From NCBI GenBank assembly GCA_016713765.1, contig JADJON010000001.1, positions 806,001 through 870,000 of the forward strand: a stretch of DNA of 64,000 bases, read 5' to 3'. This DNA comes from Bacteroidota bacterium. Lineage in GTDB: Bacteria > Bacteroidota > Bacteroidia > AKYH767-A > 2013-40CM-41-45. Under the pieces are notes generated by a model, which made no database searches, was not told the origin of the DNA, and worked only from the letters and a program-made list of their open reading frames with translations. A program made the translations under genes and the position numbers. Of the stretch, positions 41,170 to 50,242 are shown in pieces. The stretch's first letter is position 1; each line of letters starts with the position of its first letter.

Positions 41170-43485
41170 ATGAAAACGATTCTCCTCACTGCCTATGCCA
41201 TCAACCCGTACAAGGGTTCAGAAGACGGCATGGGCTGGAATTTTGTATTGCAGGCAGCGCGTCACCAGCGCGTGATCGCCGTTACGCGTCGGAACAACCG
41301 CCCGCACATCGAGCGATACTTGTCGGAGCATACCATAGCACAAGTCAATAACATTACCTTCCTGTATTTCGACCTTCCTGCATGGACCCGTTTTTGGAAG
41401 AAAGGACCAACGCTTTCACTGATCTACTTCTATATGTGGCAGATCAGTCTTCCTTTCTTCCTGATGCGCTACCGGAAGCAGGTGGATATCGTTCACAACC
41501 TCAACTTTCATAACGACTGGACGCCCACCTTCCTTTGGCTGCTGCGCAAACCGATGGTGTGGGGACCAGTGGGCCATCATCCGTTGATCCCCAAGCAGTT
41601 CATACTTCCCGTCTATGGCCGGAAAGCATGGTTGGCCGACCGTGCCCGGTGGGCTATGAAGATCATCTTCTGGAAGCTCGATCCTTTTCTGCGCATTGCC
41701 GCACGCAAGGCCGACCTGATCCTGACGATGAACAGCGAAGCGCGCGCACGCCTGGGTTTCTCCGCGGAGAAGGAGTTTCGCTGTTCCTCGGTCGCTTCGG
41801 AAGATGTAGCCTGGACGCGCCGGACAACCAAGAACGGCTTGAAGGTCTTATCAGTCGGCAGATTCGTAGCGTTAAAGGGATTCGACGTCACCCTCCGTTC
41901 GTTCGCAAAGTTCTATCATGCATTACCGGTTGAAGCGCGAGAGCATGTCAGCCTTACGCTGGTTGGAGACGGTCCGGAGCGTTCGATGCTTGAACGCATG
42001 ACCGACGAATTGCAGATACGCGAAGTCACGAAGTTTATTCCGTGGATCCAACGCGCCGAACTGGCGGACCTGTACCGATCCTCGGATGTGTTCTTATTCC
42101 CCTCACACGAAGGAGCAGGCATGGTCGTATCCGAAGCGATGAGCTACGGCTTACCGGTAGTATGTTTCCGTAACAGCGGGCCGGGGGAGTTCGTTTCGCT
42201 CGCCAGCGGCTTTCGTGTTCCGTACGACGCGTACGATGCATGCATTGATCGCTTCGCGGCGCACCTCCGGGAATTGCACGATGACTCGACGCTGTGGGCG
42301 CGCATGTCGGAGTATGCCCGTATGTCATTCGAAGAACGCTTCGCATGGTCGAACAAGGGAGAAGTGCTGAGAAACGCCTATGGCCGACTGGAACGGCAGC
42401 AACGGATCCTTGCCGTTCAGCTGATGAACGACTTCAGCGGTAGTCCGCAGGTTTTGGCCAATGCAATCCGCGGATTTGTCAGGGAAGGCCGGAAGGTCGA
42501 ACTGTATTGTTCTTCCGCTACCCGGGAAGGATTTCTTTCCGGCTTGCCCGTGAAGACACATGCGTTCTGGTACCGTTTCTATCCCAATAAATGGAAGCGA
42601 CTGCTGGCGCTGACTACCAGCCAGGCGCATTTGTTTCTGAAGATCCTTATCAAGGCACGAAAGAACGATATCGTTTACATCAATACGCTGCTGCCATTTG
42701 GCGCCGCTATCGCTGCTAGGCTCCGTGGAGCCCGTGTGATCACGCATTTGCACGAAACCAGCATACAGCCGGCTTCGTTGAAGAAATTCCTGCGTTCTGT
42801 CGTGGAGCATACGGCCAGCCGGGTCGTGCATGTGTCATATTTCCTGCGCGAACAGGAATCGTTCACGAAGCCGGAACAATTGGTTGTCTATAACGCGACC
42901 AGCGAAGATTTTGTCCGTATGGGTGCGTTGCATCGTTATGAGGCCGGTAATCAACATCCGTTCACGGTCCTGATGTTGTGTTCCCTGAAAGCCTACAAAG
43001 GTGTATTCGAGTATGCGGAGCTTGCGCGCCAACTCCCGGATCTGCGATTTGAGCTGGTGCTCAACGCGAGCGAATCAGAAATTGCCTCCTTCTTTAAGGA
43101 TCGGTCGTTGCCTGCCAACTTACAAGTGCATCCGCGACAAAGCAATGTTCACCCGTTCTATCAGCGCGCTCAACTCGTGCTGAATCTTTCGCATCCGGAC
43201 CAGTGGGTGGAAACGTTCGGTATGACCATTCTGGAATCCATGAGCTACGGTATACCCGAGATCGTACCCGATATCGGTGGCCCTACCGAGTTGGTCGACC
43301 ACGGCGTAAATGGATTTCGCATCAATGTCGTTGAGCTGGACCGTATTGCGGCCACCATCCGGTTCCTCGAACAGAACAGGGGAGAATGCATCCGTTTGTC
43401 CGCTCAGGCTCGTATCAAAGCAGGGCGTTTCACGATCGGGAAAATGCAGTCGGAATTGGGGAAAGCCGTTACCTGGAGCAACTGA
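41170..43485 (+). CDS. Two glycosyltransferase family 4 enzymes in one chain
   Basis: The 771-residue protein has two complete GT-B modules. The first (1-395) contains KGSEDGMGWNF, VGRFVALKGFDVTLRSF and GAGMVVSEAMSYGLPVV. The second (397-771) starts at ILAVQLMNDFSGSPQVLA and contains LCSLKAYKGVFEYAELA and FGMTILESMSYGIPEIVP. Both keep the Glu region that binds the donor sugar, so one chain could add two sugars in sequence. I chose the ATG at 41170, as MKTILLTAYAINPYKGSEDG is a family N-terminus; the earlier frame lies within the acyltransferase gene. It is the last gene of the operon, followed by a terminator. Confidence 0.93.
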   Translation: MKTILLTAYAINPYKGSEDGMGWNFVLQAARHQRVIAVTRRNNRPHIERYLSEHTIAQVNNITFLYFDLPAWTRFWKKGPTLSLIYFYMWQISLPFFLMRYRKQVDIVHNLNFHNDWTPTFLWLLRKPMVWGPVGHHPLIPKQFILPVYGRKAWLADRARWAMKIIFWKLDPFLRIAARKADLILTMNSEARARLGFSAEKEFRCSSVASEDVAWTRRTTKNGLKVLSVGRFVALKGFDVTLRSFAKFYHALPVEAREHVSLTLVGDGPERSMLERMTDELQIREVTKFIPWIQRAELADLYRSSDVFLFPSHEGAGMVVSEAMSYGLPVVCFRNSGPGEFVSLASGFRVPYDAYDACIDRFAAHLRELHDDSTLWARMSEYARMSFEERFAWSNKGEVLRNAYGRLERQQRILAVQLMNDFSGSPQVLANAIRGFVREGRKVELYCSSATREGFLSGLPVKTHAFWYRFYPNKWKRLLALTTSQAHLFLKILIKARKNDIVYINTLLPFGAAIAARLRGARVITHLHETSIQPASLKKFLRSVVEHTASRVVHVSYFLREQESFTKPEQLVVYNATSEDFVRMGALHRYEAGNQHPFTVLMLCSLKAYKGVFEYAELARQLPDLRFELVLNASESEIASFFKDRSLPANLQVHPRQSNVHPFYQRAQLVLNLSHPDQWVETFGMTILESMSYGIPEIVPDIGGPTELVDHGVNGFRINVVELDRIAATIRFLEQNRGECIRLSAQARIKAGRFTIGKMQSELGKAVTWSN

Positions 43486-43504
43486 TCGATACCGTTATCA
43501 GCAA

Positions 43505-44542
43505 TCAAGTCACGACAGGCACCTTCAGGGTACCTGTTTTTTTTCGCAGGTAGGGTTTTTCTACGAGCCACCAGGACATGGCCGCGAGTGAATAGGTTGC
43601 CGCGGCAACCATCCAGAAATCCGAAAGCGTCCTGGTTTGTTGAAGTTCAACGATCGCGTTCACGGCTACCATGTGGTAGATATAAACACCATAGGACAAA
43701 TCCTGCCGTTGCAGGATGTTGTCGGCCAGACCGGGCAAGGTATAAGCAGAGGAAATGGTCAGCAATCCCAGTACAAGCCGGGAGAGGGGCAAGCGGAAAA
43801 CATCCGGAACGGGTGCGCTTACCAACGAGGCGTAGACGATGAGCCAGATCAACGCTTTGCCTTTCAATAAAGGGGATTCGTGCAGGGCCCGCCGGCGTAT
43901 CCAAATGCCGAGCAGGAACAATGAAAAGTGGGGGAGGAACGTCACCTGTAGCCATTTCTCCGTGTGACGTGGGATGTCCAGTGTCCACAACAGAGCGCTG
44001 AGTAGAATGAAGAGGACCAGCAGCGCCCCCAGTACCTGATCGTTTTTCGATTTGCGCAACAGGACCGCGTAGAGCAGAGGTAGGAGCAAATAAAACTGCA
44101 ATTCGACGGTGATCGTCCAAAGGCTGCCGTTGAGGACACCCGTTCCATACCCACGAAGAAATTCCGGATTGAAAAATTGAACAAAGGAAATTTGTCCAAG
44201 CAGCCAGGGCAGCGTTTCCCATCGCGAGAAATCCACGTTTCCAAAACATTTTGCAGCGAGTACGGAGATGCCGAGGCAACACCATAAGGCCGGAAAGATG
44301 CGCAGGAAGCGGTTGGTGAAATAGTCGGCTGGCGACTTGCTGCGCTCCAGGGATGCGGAGACAAGAAATCCGCTGATGATAAAAAATACAGGAACACCCG
44401 GGAAGCGATCCAGCCATTGGAACCAGGCCGATTCGGTATCCAAGCCGAGATGGTGAAACGAATGTGCGACCATGACCTGGCTGGCCGCAAGGATCCGCAG
44501 GAGGTCGAAGTTATTGCGGGAAAAGGAGTCCGTTTTCACCAT
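43505..44542 (-). CDS. Acyltransferase-3 family membrane protein (OafA/YrhL-like)
   Basis: The 345-residue protein has about ten membrane helices. FDLLRILAASQVMVAHSFHH carries the Arg and His of the acyltransferase-3 family, and FPGVPVFFIISGFLVSASL is its second signature. LRIFPALWCCLGI and VEKPYLRK near the end are also typical. It probably acetylates a sugar of the exopolysaccharide on the periplasmic side. It is the only minus-strand gene of the locus, convergent with the glycosyltransferase and divergent from the T9SS gene. I prefer the ATG at 44540-44542; one at 44612-44614 would add 24 residues. Confidence 0.9.
   Translation of the reverse strand: MVKTDSFSRNNFDLLRILAASQVMVAHSFHHLGLDTESAWFQWLDRFPGVPVFFIISGFLVSASLERSKSPADYFTNRFLRIFPALWCCLGISVLAAKCFGNVDFSRWETLPWLLGQISFVQFFNPEFLRGYGTGVLNGSLWTITVELQFYLLLPLLYAVLLRKSKNDQVLGALLVLFILLSALLWTLDIPRHTEKWLQVTFLPHFSLFLLGIWIRRRALHESPLLKGKALIWLIVYASLVSAPVPDVFRLPLSRLVLGLLTISSAYTLPGLADNILQRQDLSYGVYIYHMVAVNAIVELQQTRTLSDFWMVAAATYSLAAMSWWLVEKPYLRKKTGTLKVPVVT
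43516..43544 (+). terminator. Terminator of the second EPS operon
   Basis: CAGGCACC and GGGTACCTG pair with one mismatch around a short loop and are followed by eight T residues. It begins 31 bp after the glycosyltransferase stop codon and overlaps the final codons of the convergent acyltransferase gene. Confidence 0.65.
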
Positions 44543-44744
44543 TCGTTCGGGCGAAAGTATCGAAGTTCCCTTGTATGGACTGAGTTGTGCCCCCTCAATC
44601 CTCGCGATTATCAAATAGAAGTATGCCTTCCAGGCTTTTCCGGAAATTGAAATAGTGGTTCAGAATAGGATTTGAATCCCAGATTGGGAACACGCAGGGT
44701 AGGTAGAGCCCTTAAAATGGTCTTTTTTCAAAGAAAAGGCCCGG

Positions 44745-44760
44745 TGGCACAGCTATGGCA
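44745..44760 (+). promoter_or_regulatory. Sigma-54-like promoter of the T9SS surface-protein gene
   Basis: TGGCACAGCTATGGCA matches TGGCACGNNNNTTGCA except at two positions, with GG and GC 12 bp apart. The downstream GGCAAGG and GCGC words match those after the site at 30418. The expected transcription start is near 44771. Confidence 0.5.
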
Positions 44761-44790
44761 AGGCGGGCGCAGCCAATGAACCGCCTGATT

Positions 44791-47475
44791 ATGTTTCGAC
44801 GCTCCAACTTTCTGGCCGCTGCCATCGTCGTCTTGTTGTTCCTGTGTTCAGGTCACCCGGCATCTGCCCTGACCTATTACAGCCGGACCAGCGGGGGACT
44901 CTGGACCAACCCCACCACCTGGTCTACTGTAACCTACGGTAATGCTACCAACACGGGTACGTTTCCCGGTGCCGGTGACAATGTTTTTATCGGTGACGGA
45001 TATACGATCTACTTCAACACCAATGGTGGTTGCAACAACATCACCATCGGACAGGGAGCATCCGGCGCGTTGGAGTTTTATAACCTTGCGATCTATTGGA
45101 TGACCGTCACCGGCGATATTACCATCAACGCCGGCGGTCGTTTTGCTTATGGTTACAACAGTTCGCGTGCGCACATCCTCTACATCGAAGGAGACATCAC
45201 GAACAATGGTACCGTCGATCTGTATCTGGATGCCAACGATAATGTGGCCTTGGTTGCGCAAGGGAATACTAATTCTGTGATTTCCGGTACCGGTTCCTGG
45301 GATCTGTACACCGTGTTGATGTCCAAGATCACTTCGCGCAGTAACTATCTTGAAGTGCAATCTTCCGCATTCGAAACCGCGATGCGCGGCCTTACGCTCA
45401 ACTATGGTACTTATGTTCACAACAACAGCGGTACGTACACCTTCGGCTCCGGCTCCGATTACACGATCCCGCCAAACGTCGCGATTGACGGTCGTAGCGG
45501 CACCCTGAATTTTTCCAGCGGTGCGACGAACCTGAACCTGCAAGGTGCCCTGATCGTGTCGGGCGGAACGGTTTATATCGCTTCCTCCACCGGGACGGGT
45601 GGTATTCGAACCGACCAGGGTGTAGCCGGTGTTGTTCCCTATCTACAAGTGTCGGCCGGACAATTGGTTGTTTACGGCAGTATCAGTTTCCGCACCGCGC
45701 CTTCCAGTTCCTTTGCCGAACCATTCAGCTATAACCAGAGCGGCGGTACAGTACTCGTGAACTCCGGTTCGACCGGCGTTACATCCGAAGTGTTTTACGT
45801 AACCGATCAGGCTACCAGCTCCTTCGTCATGAGCGGAGGCACACTCAACCTGCAACGGCCTAACCGCACCGGCAGCTCAGTGGTGGATATGTTTATCTGT
45901 GGGAACAGTGGTACGGTTAATTCCACTGGCGGTAGCGTTCAGTTTGGAAATGCATCGACGCCGGTTGGATCGACATTCAACTTTCGTCCGTTCCCAAACG
46001 CGACCTATCCGGCTTTCCGAATCACAGGACCTTCTGGTTCCGGCAATTCACTTCGTACTTCCAACGCCTCCACGTCGAACTTCCGCCTGCTGGCCATGGT
46101 TATCGATGCCGGCACCACGTTCGATATCCGCTCTATCGCGGGTACGGCCGGTAACAGTAAACGCATGAGCTTGCGCGGGACTTTTGATGGTAATTCGGCC
46201 TGGTACAACGACGGCACCTTCAATCCGCGTTCCGGTGAAGTCGCTTTTGAAGGCACAGCAGCCCAGACCCTCGACGGTAGCACCGATACCTGGTTTTACA
46301 ACATGACGATGAACAATGCCGCCGGTCTGACGATGAATGCGCGTGCATTTGTGGACAATTCATTGAACATGACAAACGGTATCATTTATACCGATTACAC
46401 GAATCTGCTTTCGGTCAGTTCTTCCGGAAACACCACTATTGGAACATCATCATCTTATATCATCGGTCCGTTCAACCAGATCTATGCTCAAACTTCCGCT
46501 GCTACCGGTTACTTTCCGCTGGGAAAGGGAGCGAACTGGCGACCAATGACGCTTACACCCTCACACACGACCAGTGATAGTGTGAACTACGTTGGTGAGA
46601 TGATCGAATCCCCTGCCTCCGGTCTCCCTTACACGCTTCCGGGATCCTTGTCTGCCGTGTCGGCCCGTCGTTACTGGCTGGTCACCAATACCAACACCGG
46701 AATCTTTAACAATGCAACAGCTCGACTCTACTACGGAACGGACGATGGTGTCACCGACCGACTCTCTCTCCGTGTAGGCCAGGCCATTTCTCCCAACTGG
46801 GTTAACCGGGGCGGAACAGGAACGGCCAATGGAACCGGAAACATCACCTCCAGCTCGTTCAATGCCTGGGGAGCCATCTATACGCTGGCGAATGCCACCG
46901 GGGGCAGCAATGCCTTGCCGATCGAACTGGTATCGTTCGTTGCCGAGAGTCGCGAAAAGGATGTCGAGCTGCGCTGGACCACCGCGACGGAGATCAACAA
47001 CGATTTCTTCACCGTCGAACGTTCGCGCGACGGATTGCACTTCGAGGCTGTAGCACAAACCGCCGGTGCCGGTAACACGACCACCTTGCAGCATTACAAG
47101 GCTTACGATCTCGCACCCCTCAACGGCACATCGTTTTATCGCTTGCGACAGACCGACTTCGACGGCCGGTCTACCACCTCGGATGTGGTGACCGTGTACC
47201 GGAAAGGCAATACCGATTTTTCCGTTTACCCTAATCCGATCGATGCGGATGATGACGTCATGATCCGTCTGCCGCACGACACGAATCGTAATCTGCTGAT
47301 CCAGATCAAGCGGAGCGATGGCTCGCTCGTTTTTGAACGCACCTATCCGGTCTGGAATGAACAGACGATTCGCCTGAGCGGTTTGCCCTTAGAGGCTTCC
47401 GGTTTGTATGTGCTGTCGGTTTTCACCGACGATGGCGGGGCTTACCAGCAAAAGCTGATGGCCAACATTCGTTGA
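44791..47475 (+). CDS. T9SS-secreted surface protein with beta-rich body
   Basis: The product has 894 residues from the chosen start. MFRRSNFLAAAIVVLLFLCS begins a signal peptide; the mature part opens with YYSRTSGGLWTNPTTWSTV, an SGxWxxxxTW motif shared with many T9SS cargo proteins, and continues as a Gly/Ser/Thr/Asn-rich beta region. Near the end, LPIELVSFVAESREKDVELR and WTTATEINNDFFTVERSRDG precede the T9SS type A sorting domain with VYPNPIDADDDV. It is probably displayed on the surface, perhaps holding the exopolysaccharide. Starts at 44776 and 44755 are also possible; I prefer 44791 because the sigma-54-like site gives a transcript start near 44771 and the other two genes with such sites start about 30 bp past the GC. 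Confidence 0.88.
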   Translation: MFRRSNFLAAAIVVLLFLCSGHPASALTYYSRTSGGLWTNPTTWSTVTYGNATNTGTFPGAGDNVFIGDGYTIYFNTNGGCNNITIGQGASGALEFYNLAIYWMTVTGDITINAGGRFAYGYNSSRAHILYIEGDITNNGTVDLYLDANDNVALVAQGNTNSVISGTGSWDLYTVLMSKITSRSNYLEVQSSAFETAMRGLTLNYGTYVHNNSGTYTFGSGSDYTIPPNVAIDGRSGTLNFSSGATNLNLQGALIVSGGTVYIASSTGTGGIRTDQGVAGVVPYLQVSAGQLVVYGSISFRTAPSSSFAEPFSYNQSGGTVLVNSGSTGVTSEVFYVTDQATSSFVMSGGTLNLQRPNRTGSSVVDMFICGNSGTVNSTGGSVQFGNASTPVGSTFNFRPFPNATYPAFRITGPSGSGNSLRTSNASTSNFRLLAMVIDAGTTFDIRSIAGTAGNSKRMSLRGTFDGNSAWYNDGTFNPRSGEVAFEGTAAQTLDGSTDTWFYNMTMNNAAGLTMNARAFVDNSLNMTNGIIYTDYTNLLSVSSSGNTTIGTSSSYIIGPFNQIYAQTSAATGYFPLGKGANWRPMTLTPSHTTSDSVNYVGEMIESPASGLPYTLPGSLSAVSARRYWLVTNTNTGIFNNATARLYYGTDDGVTDRLSLRVGQAISPNWVNRGGTGTANGTGNITSSSFNAWGAIYTLANATGGSNALPIELVSFVAESREKDVELRWTTATEINNDFFTVERSRDGLHFEAVAQTAGAGNTTTLQHYKAYDLAPLNGTSFYRLRQTDFDGRSTTSDVVTVYRKGNTDFSVYPNPIDADDDVMIRLPHDTNRNLLIQIKRSDGSLVFERTYPVWNEQTIRLSGLPLEASGLYVLSVFTDDGGAYQQKLMANIR

Positions 47476-47509
47476 TTCCCAAATTGAGAAACACCTACAC
47501 CTAGTTGAT

Positions 47510-47872
47510 ATGAAAACAACTATCCTTCTTTCCGTATTCGCGTTTTCCGCGCTGACCTCCTTTGCCAAAGGGACCGGTAAGCAGGAACAGATCGCAAGCA
47601 ATTTCGAGCAGGAGTATCGGGTCAATTCCATGGAAGCGATCCGCAACATGGGCGATGTCATCTTCGACAACCCTGAGCTTGGTTCCCAGCGCCACCCCGG
47701 AAAGTTTCAACCGGGATTTCCGGAGGCCTTGCGCCCCTACGATACGAACAAAGACGGTAAGCTGACGACGAATGAGATCAAGCCGGTGATCGACCGGTAC
47801 CTGAGTTCGCAGACCGAATTCTCCAGCCGGGAAATGGTTCGGTTCATCGACTACTTCTTCTCCCAATTCTGA
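47510..47872 (+). CDS. Small secreted EF-hand protein
   Basis: The 120-residue protein has a signal peptide (MKTTILLSVFAFSALTSFAK) and one canonical EF-hand loop, DTNKDGKLTTNE near residue 78, with Asp, Asn, Asp, Lys backbone, Thr and Glu at the calcium-binding positions. The rest is helical and I do not recognise it. Calcium is a common cross-link in exopolysaccharides, and this gene sits between a T9SS surface protein and a glycosyltransferase, so a calcium-linked role in the matrix is possible, as inference. It lies 34 bp after the T9SS gene and 8 bp before the next one. Confidence 0.8.
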   Translation: MKTTILLSVFAFSALTSFAKGTGKQEQIASNFEQEYRVNSMEAIRNMGDVIFDNPELGSQRHPGKFQPGFPEALRPYDTNKDGKLTTNEIKPVIDRYLSSQTEFSSREMVRFIDYFFSQF

Positions 47873-47880
47873 AATCATCC

Positions 47881-49110
47881 GTGAAACAGGAACGCGAACA
47901 ATTGGCCATCATCGGCTGTGCCGGCGTCCCGGCCCGCTACGGCGGATTCGAGACGCTGGCGCACCACCTCGTACGCGAGTTGCGCAGGGATTACCGGATC
48001 ACGGTATACTGCAGCGCGCCGCTGTACCGCGAGGAGGAGCGTCGCCGCCGCTGGCGCGGGGCACGCCTGCTGTACCTGCCGTTTCGCGCGAACGGTGTTC
48101 AGAGCATCGTGTACGATATCGTATCGATCCTGCACGCCCTCTTCTACGCCGATCGTCTGCTGATCCTTGGCGTATCCGGCTGCATCCTGCTGCCGTTCGT
48201 TCGCCTGTTCACACGGAAGAAAATAATCGTAAACATTGATGGCTTGGAATGGCGCCGGAACAAATGGAGCAAACCGGTGCGTAAGTTCCTGCGGTTGTCG
48301 GAGTATCTGGCAGTGAAATGGGCGCACGCCGATATCGCCGACAACCGGGCCATTCAATCCTACACCGCCGCTTCCTATGGAACGGTGAGTGACTATGCTC
48401 CCTATGGCGCCGACCATGTGTTGTCGCGCCCCCTGCCGGCCGATCTTGTCGAAGCGCATCCCGCTTTGCGTGGACGCTACGCGTTCACCGTCTGTCGCAT
48501 CGAACCGGAGAATAACCTGCACCTGATCCTCGAAGCGTTCGACCAGGAACGCAGCACGCCGCTGTTCGTCGTCGGCAACTGGGACAACAGCGAGTACGGT
48601 CGCTCACTCCGCGCGCAATACGCCGGGCACGCTACCATCACGCTGCTGGACCCGATCTACGATCAGGACCGCCTCGACGGACTTCGCTCGAATTGCGCTT
48701 TGTATGTGCACGGGCATTCCGCCGGCGGTACGAATCCCTCGCTGGTCGAGGCGATGTACCTGGGCTTGCCGGTGTTCGCTTTCGATGTAGTGTACAACCG
48801 TGAAACCACACACGGTCATGCCCGCTTCTTCGAAGATGCCCGTCAACTCGCAGCGCTGTTGCGCAAGACGCCCGCTGCTGAATTGCCTCAGATCGGTGCC
48901 GAACTGAAGCGCCTCGCTTACCGCCAGTATACCTGGGCGGCTGTAGCGAACCGCTATCGCCGGATTCTCTCCGGTGCCGGTATCCGCGTTAACAAACCGA
49001 ATGCTGTGCCGGCGGTACAGACGCTTTCTCCGCGTGTCCTGCAACGCGCGAATGCCTTGCACCTGCGCTACGCCGATCCGTTGAAAGTCCACGAACAAAA
49101 AGCCGCCTGA
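47881..49110 (+). CDS. DUF1972-type glycosyltransferase
   Basis: The 409-residue protein starts at a GTG. AIIGCAGVPARYGGFETLAH is the hallmark of the DUF1972 family, which includes rhamnosyltransferases acting on capsule and cell-wall polysaccharides. The donor domain has TVCRIEPENNLHLILEAF and HSAGGTNPSLVEAMYLGLPV, with the conserved Glu. It probably adds the second sugar to the lipid-linked unit. The next gene (6 bp downstream) encodes the enzyme that would supply the first sugar. Confidence 0.9.
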   Translation: MKQEREQLAIIGCAGVPARYGGFETLAHHLVRELRRDYRITVYCSAPLYREEERRRRWRGARLLYLPFRANGVQSIVYDIVSILHALFYADRLLILGVSGCILLPFVRLFTRKKIIVNIDGLEWRRNKWSKPVRKFLRLSEYLAVKWAHADIADNRAIQSYTAASYGTVSDYAPYGADHVLSRPLPADLVEAHPALRGRYAFTVCRIEPENNLHLILEAFDQERSTPLFVVGNWDNSEYGRSLRAQYAGHATITLLDPIYDQDRLDGLRSNCALYVHGHSAGGTNPSLVEAMYLGLPVFAFDVVYNRETTHGHARFFEDARQLAALLRKTPAAELPQIGAELKRLAYRQYTWAAVANRYRRILSGAGIRVNKPNAVPAVQTLSPRVLQRANALHLRYADPLKVHEQKAA

Positions 49111-49115
49111 TCACG

Positions 49116-50237
49116 ATGGACCTCGACTACGCCCTGTCCTTCCTGCTTGCCGCGTTGCTGTCGGCCGGAGTCATTCCCTGGATCGTTCGCTATGCGCACC
49201 GGCGCTCGTTGCTCGACCGTCCCGACGGCCGAAAGCAGCATGAGCGCGCGGTACCGGCCATGGGCGGTGTTGCGGTCTTCTTTGCCTTTACACTTACCGC
49301 CTGCTTCTGGCTGCAGGGAACCTCGATGCGGGAAACGCTGTTTCTTTTCCCTGCCCTGCTGATCCTGTTCGTGACCGGCATGGTCGACGACCTGCGTGAC
49401 CTGAGCCCCGGACGGAAATTCTTCTTTCAATTCATTGCAGCCGGCATTGTCTGCGCCGGCGGGTTGCGCATCCGTTCCGACTTCGGCCTCTTCGGCATCG
49501 GGGAACTGGATGTCGTCAGTTCCTACATCGTTACCATGCTGTTCATCACCGCGATGACCAACGCCTACAACCTGATCGACGGCGTCGACGGTTTGTTGGG
49601 TGGCATCGCGCTGATCGGCAGTGCCGGACTCGGTTTATTGTTCCTGCAAGCGGGCGATGGATTTCACGCCGCGCTCTCGTTTGCACTCTCCGGCGCTTTG
49701 GCCGGCTTTCTGCGATACAACTTCTATCCTGCGATATTATTCATGGGCGATACCGGGTCCCTGCTCGTCGGCTTTCTGCTGGCGGCGCTGGGGATCCGGT
49801 TCTTTTCTCTCCCCTTACACGAGCTGGCGCATGCCGGCATCTCACACGGCTTCACCGTTGTCGCCGGTTTGCTCTTCCTGCCGGTCTTTGATGTGGTACG
49901 GGTCTTCATCATCCGCATGCTGAAGGGCAAATCGCCCTTCCATGGCGACCGTCGCCACCTGCACCATGTGCTGGTGAAAAACGGCTTGAGTGCGCCGCTC
50001 GTATGCCTCACCGAGTACGGCGCTACCGTGTTGTTCAGCGTATTATCCGTTACCTGGTTGCAGCGGTTTTCCACTGCATCCGCTTTACTCTTATTGTTCT
50101 CCCTCGCCGTGCTGCTGGCGGAAGGACTGACCATCGCCTATCTGGTCCGTTCCCGCAGGAACCTGCGTAGCCGCGCCGATCAGTTCGGCGATCTGCGCCG
50201 CAAGAACCGCTTTGCTGCACGTTTGCTCAATTTCTGA
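49116..50237 (+). CDS. Undecaprenyl-phosphate sugar-1-phosphate transferase (WecA/MraY family)
   Basis: The 373-residue protein has about 11 membrane helices and the family motifs in order: RPDGRKQHERAVPAMGG, FVTGMVDDLRDLSPGRK (Asp pair), NAYNLIDGVDGLLGGIA, LFMGDTGSLLVGFLLA and GDRRHLHHVLVKNG (His motif). It would transfer a sugar-1-phosphate, likely GlcNAc-1-P, to undecaprenyl phosphate and so start the exopolysaccharide repeat unit. It is between the DUF1972 glycosyltransferase and the anchored receiver, with spacings of 6 and 5 bp. Confidence 0.93.
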   Translation: MDLDYALSFLLAALLSAGVIPWIVRYAHRRSLLDRPDGRKQHERAVPAMGGVAVFFAFTLTACFWLQGTSMRETLFLFPALLILFVTGMVDDLRDLSPGRKFFFQFIAAGIVCAGGLRIRSDFGLFGIGELDVVSSYIVTMLFITAMTNAYNLIDGVDGLLGGIALIGSAGLGLLFLQAGDGFHAALSFALSGALAGFLRYNFYPAILFMGDTGSLLVGFLLAALGIRFFSLPLHELAHAGISHGFTVVAGLLFLPVFDVVRVFIIRMLKGKSPFHGDRRHLHHVLVKNGLSAPLVCLTEYGATVLFSVLSVTWLQRFSTASALLLLFSLAVLLAEGLTIAYLVRSRRNLRSRADQFGDLRRKNRFAARLLNF

Positions 50238-50242
50238 TTCGT

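Noticed and set aside
44684..44760. Riboswitch (c-di-GMP type) upstream of the T9SS gene
   Set aside because: A few words look similar, but the conserved GEMM core and stems are absent.
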